DNA of 64,000 nt from contig SVDM01000008.1 of NCBI GenBank assembly GCA_015058015.1, positions 35,853 to 99,852 on the forward strand. The letters run 5' to 3'. The translations under genes were made by a program, and so were the position numbers. Position 1 is the first letter of the stretch. The number at the start of each line of letters is the position of its first letter. Origin of the DNA: Lachnospiraceae bacterium. GTDB taxonomy: Bacteria; Bacillota; Clostridia; Lachnospirales; Lachnospiraceae. Positions 62,813 to 64,000 of the stretch are shown here, one piece after another. Under the pieces are notes generated by a model. The model was not told the DNA's origin, did not search any database, and saw only the letters and a list, made by a program, of their open reading frames with translations.

Positions 62813-63295
62813 ATGGAGAAGAGTAACACCTATATCAGCATCTTAATACAGAGCCTGGAGAAGAAGATTCGGGTTCTCGATAGGATAATCGAGGCGAATA
62901 AGGAGCAGAAGGAGATTCTATCCGCAGAGGAGATGGATACCGACCGCTTCGAGGATAATCTTACCCAAAAAGGCGAGTTAATAGACGAACTTAACCTCTT
63001 AGATGATGGATTCCAGGAGATATTCGACCGTATTAAAGATGAGCTTGGGAATAACCGGGATGCATATAGGACGGAGATTAAGCAGATGCAGGAGCTTATC
63101 TCCAGGATTACGGAAAAGACCGTTACCATACGTGCAGAAGAAGAACGCAACAGGGTAGCAGCCCAGAAGCAGTTTGACAATATGAGGAGTAATATCCAGA
63201 CGGCCAAGAGAAGCAGACAGGCGGCCAACAGTTATTATTCCAGCATGTCCAAGGTAAACTACGTGGATGCGCAGTTTATGGACAAGAGAAAATAG
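62813..63295 (+). CDS. FliT/FlgN-like flagellar chaperone
   Basis: Coiled-coil protein of 160 residues in the position usually held by fliT, next to fliS. Long helices with heptads (IQSLEKKIRVLDRIIEANKEQKE, AEEERNRVAAQKQFDNMRS) and no membrane segment. I do not see an exact FliT signature, so the name is by place and shape. I chose ATG 62813, eight bases after GAGG; the ATG at 62795 lacks a site. Confidence 0.68.
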   Translation: MEKSNTYISILIQSLEKKIRVLDRIIEANKEQKEILSAEEMDTDRFEDNLTQKGELIDELNLLDDGFQEIFDRIKDELGNNRDAYRTEIKQMQELISRITEKTVTIRAEEERNRVAAQKQFDNMRSNIQTAKRSRQAANSYYSSMSKVNYVDAQFMDKRK

Positions 63296-63322
63296 TTAGT
63301 GGATATAATTAATTTAAGTGAT

Positions 63323-63349
63323 TAAATTATTTATATTATAAACCGGGAT
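63323..63349 (+). promoter_or_regulatory. Possible sigma-28 promoter of the flagellin gene
   Basis: TAAA (63323-63326), 15 bases, ACCGGGAT (63342-63349). The spacing and CCG core fit, but only five of eight -10 bases match, so it is weaker than the two other sigma-28 sites. Confidence 0.4.
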
Positions 63350-63491
63350 GAGGACCCAAAGTTAGAAGAAGGATTCGGAGCGTACGGCCGTTGAAATCGG
63401 ATAACCCGCAAACCTCAAAAAACCAAATATCTAACTAATTATTATCACCGACGGCAAAGGACGCCGCGGACAAATTCAAGGAGGAATTTAT
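63341..63491 (+). promoter_or_regulatory. Flagellin mRNA leader rich in CsrA-type GGA motifs
   Basis: Nine GGA triplets occur in 151 bases, two within the ribosome-binding site AAGGAGGA (63478-63485). CGGC-AAAGGAC-GCCG (63452-63466) and GGG-ATGAGGA-CCC (63345-63357) place GGA in hairpin loops, the preferred CsrA form. csrA and fliW are encoded 3.5 kb upstream in the same cluster. Confidence 0.72.
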
Positions 63492-64000
63492 ATGGTAGTA
63501 CAACACAATCTTACAGCGATGAACTCTAACAGACAGCTCGGTGTTACAACAGGATTGCAGGCAAAGGCATCTGAGAAGTTATCTTCAGGATTTAAGATCA
63601 ACAGAGCAGCCGATGACGCAGCAGGACTTTCAATTTCTGAGAAAATGAGAAGTCAGATCAGAGGACTTGACAGAGCATCAGACAACGCACAGGACGGTAT
63701 CTCACTTATACAGTCAGCAGAAGGTGCATTAAATGAAGCTCACTCCATTCTTCAAAGAATGAATGAACTGGCAGTACAGGGTGCTAATGACACAAACCAG
63801 AGTCTTGACCGTGAGGCTATCAACTCAGAGCTTAGTGCATTGACAGAAGAGCTTGACAGAATCTCATCCACAACACAGTTCAATAAGCAGAACTTACTGG
63901 ATGGAACATTCACCAATAAGAATCTTCAGGTTGGAGCTAATACAAATCAGAAGATTTCTATCAGCATCGACAACATGAATGCAGCATCTCTTGGACTTAC
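63492..64000 (+). CDS. Flagellin (3' end outside the window)
   Basis: First 169 codons of a flagellin, cut by the window end. The start MVVQHNLTAMNSNRQLGV and SSGFKINRAADDAAGLSISEKMR with the D1 segment ISLIQSAEGALNEAHSILQRMNELAVQGANDTN are the conserved N-terminal domain. It is the main filament subunit, exported by the flagellar type III system with FliS. AAGGAGGA stands seven bases before the ATG. Translation is probably controlled by CsrA through its leader. Confidence 0.96.
   Translation, partial: MVVQHNLTAMNSNRQLGVTTGLQAKASEKLSSGFKINRAADDAAGLSISEKMRSQIRGLDRASDNAQDGISLIQSAEGALNEAHSILQRMNELAVQGANDTNQSLDREAINSELSALTEELDRISSTTQFNKQNLLDGTFTNKNLQVGANTNQKISISIDNMNAASLGL

Noticed and set aside
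1..64000. Toxin-antitoxin, restriction, CRISPR-Cas or other defence islands
   Set aside because: None of the recognisable genes belongs to such systems, and no nuclease/antitoxin pairs or repeat arrays were seen.

Overview
The window looks like the chromosome of an anaerobic, motile Firmicute of the family Lachnospiraceae (Butyrivibrio, Pseudobutyrivibrio, Roseburia and relatives are the closest fit). This rests on gene content and style, not on a database search: A/T-leaning sequence, strong GGAGG ribosome-binding sites, sigma-A promoters of the TTGACA-N17-TATAAT kind, lipoproteins with serine-rich linkers, a FliW/CsrA pair inside a flagellar late-gene cluster, and CsrA-type signals before the flagellin gene. 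No rRNA, tRNA, IS element, prophage block or CRISPR array was found.

Layout. 1-2.2 kb: 3' part of an acyl-CoA synthetase gene, convergent with a MerR-type regulator. 2.6-5.9 kb: ferrous iron uptake operon feoA-feoA-feoB behind three evenly spaced GTTAG-N6-CTAAC operators. 6-11.5 kb: a zinc-ribbon membrane protein paired with a glycine-rich TPM-domain protein, an ABC exporter pair and a cupin-like protein. 11.5-14.2 kb (minus): brnQ and a PlsC-like acyltransferase. 14.3-16.1 kb: a yybP-ykoY (Mn2+) riboswitch, mntP and a Ca2+/cation antiporter. 16.1-17.7 kb (minus): two paralogous SAM methyltransferases. 17.9-25.5 kb: a lipoprotein, a minus-strand run of four genes ending in a GH3 glycosidase, and a fucose-isomerase-like protein. 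25.8-31.7 kb: a PucR/CdaR-type regulator, a folded inverted-repeat element, a MatC-like permease and a polar amino acid ABC transporter. 31.8-41 kb: HD protein, rpiB, a two-component system whose kinase gene overlaps a gene for an aconitase-family hydratase, DUF5131, DegV and YcxB-like proteins. 41-49.2 kb: GPH-type sugar transporter, soluble chemoreceptor, MBL/beta-CASP nuclease, DUF1846 protein and HD-GYP phosphodiesterase. 49.3-53 kb: Y-family DNA polymerase with a LexA-like box, YolD-like protein, GT2 glycosyltransferase and Ser/Thr kinase. 53.2-64 kb: flagellar late genes flgM-flgN-flgK-flgK-flgL-fliW-csrA-flaG-fliD-fliS-fliT-like and the start of a flagellin gene, cut by the window end.

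How they work together. The flagellar block is a coherent late-assembly module: anti-sigma factor, export chaperones, hook-filament junction proteins, cap, FliS, and the FliW/CsrA partner switch facing a flagellin leader rich in GGA motifs. Two promoters of sigma-28 type with identical N15 spacing stand before flgM and flaG. Metal homeostasis is the second theme: iron import under DtxR-like operators and manganese export under a riboswitch. Most other units are ordinary short operons closed by clear intrinsic terminators. The observations I consider most worth following are the Fe-operator array, the flagellin leader, the LexA-like box at the Y-family polymerase, the riboswitch-controlled mntP-antiporter unit, the kinase-hydratase overlap, the two FlgK copies, and the element at 27449-27578. 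I found no clearly new multi-gene system that I can defend from sequence alone.
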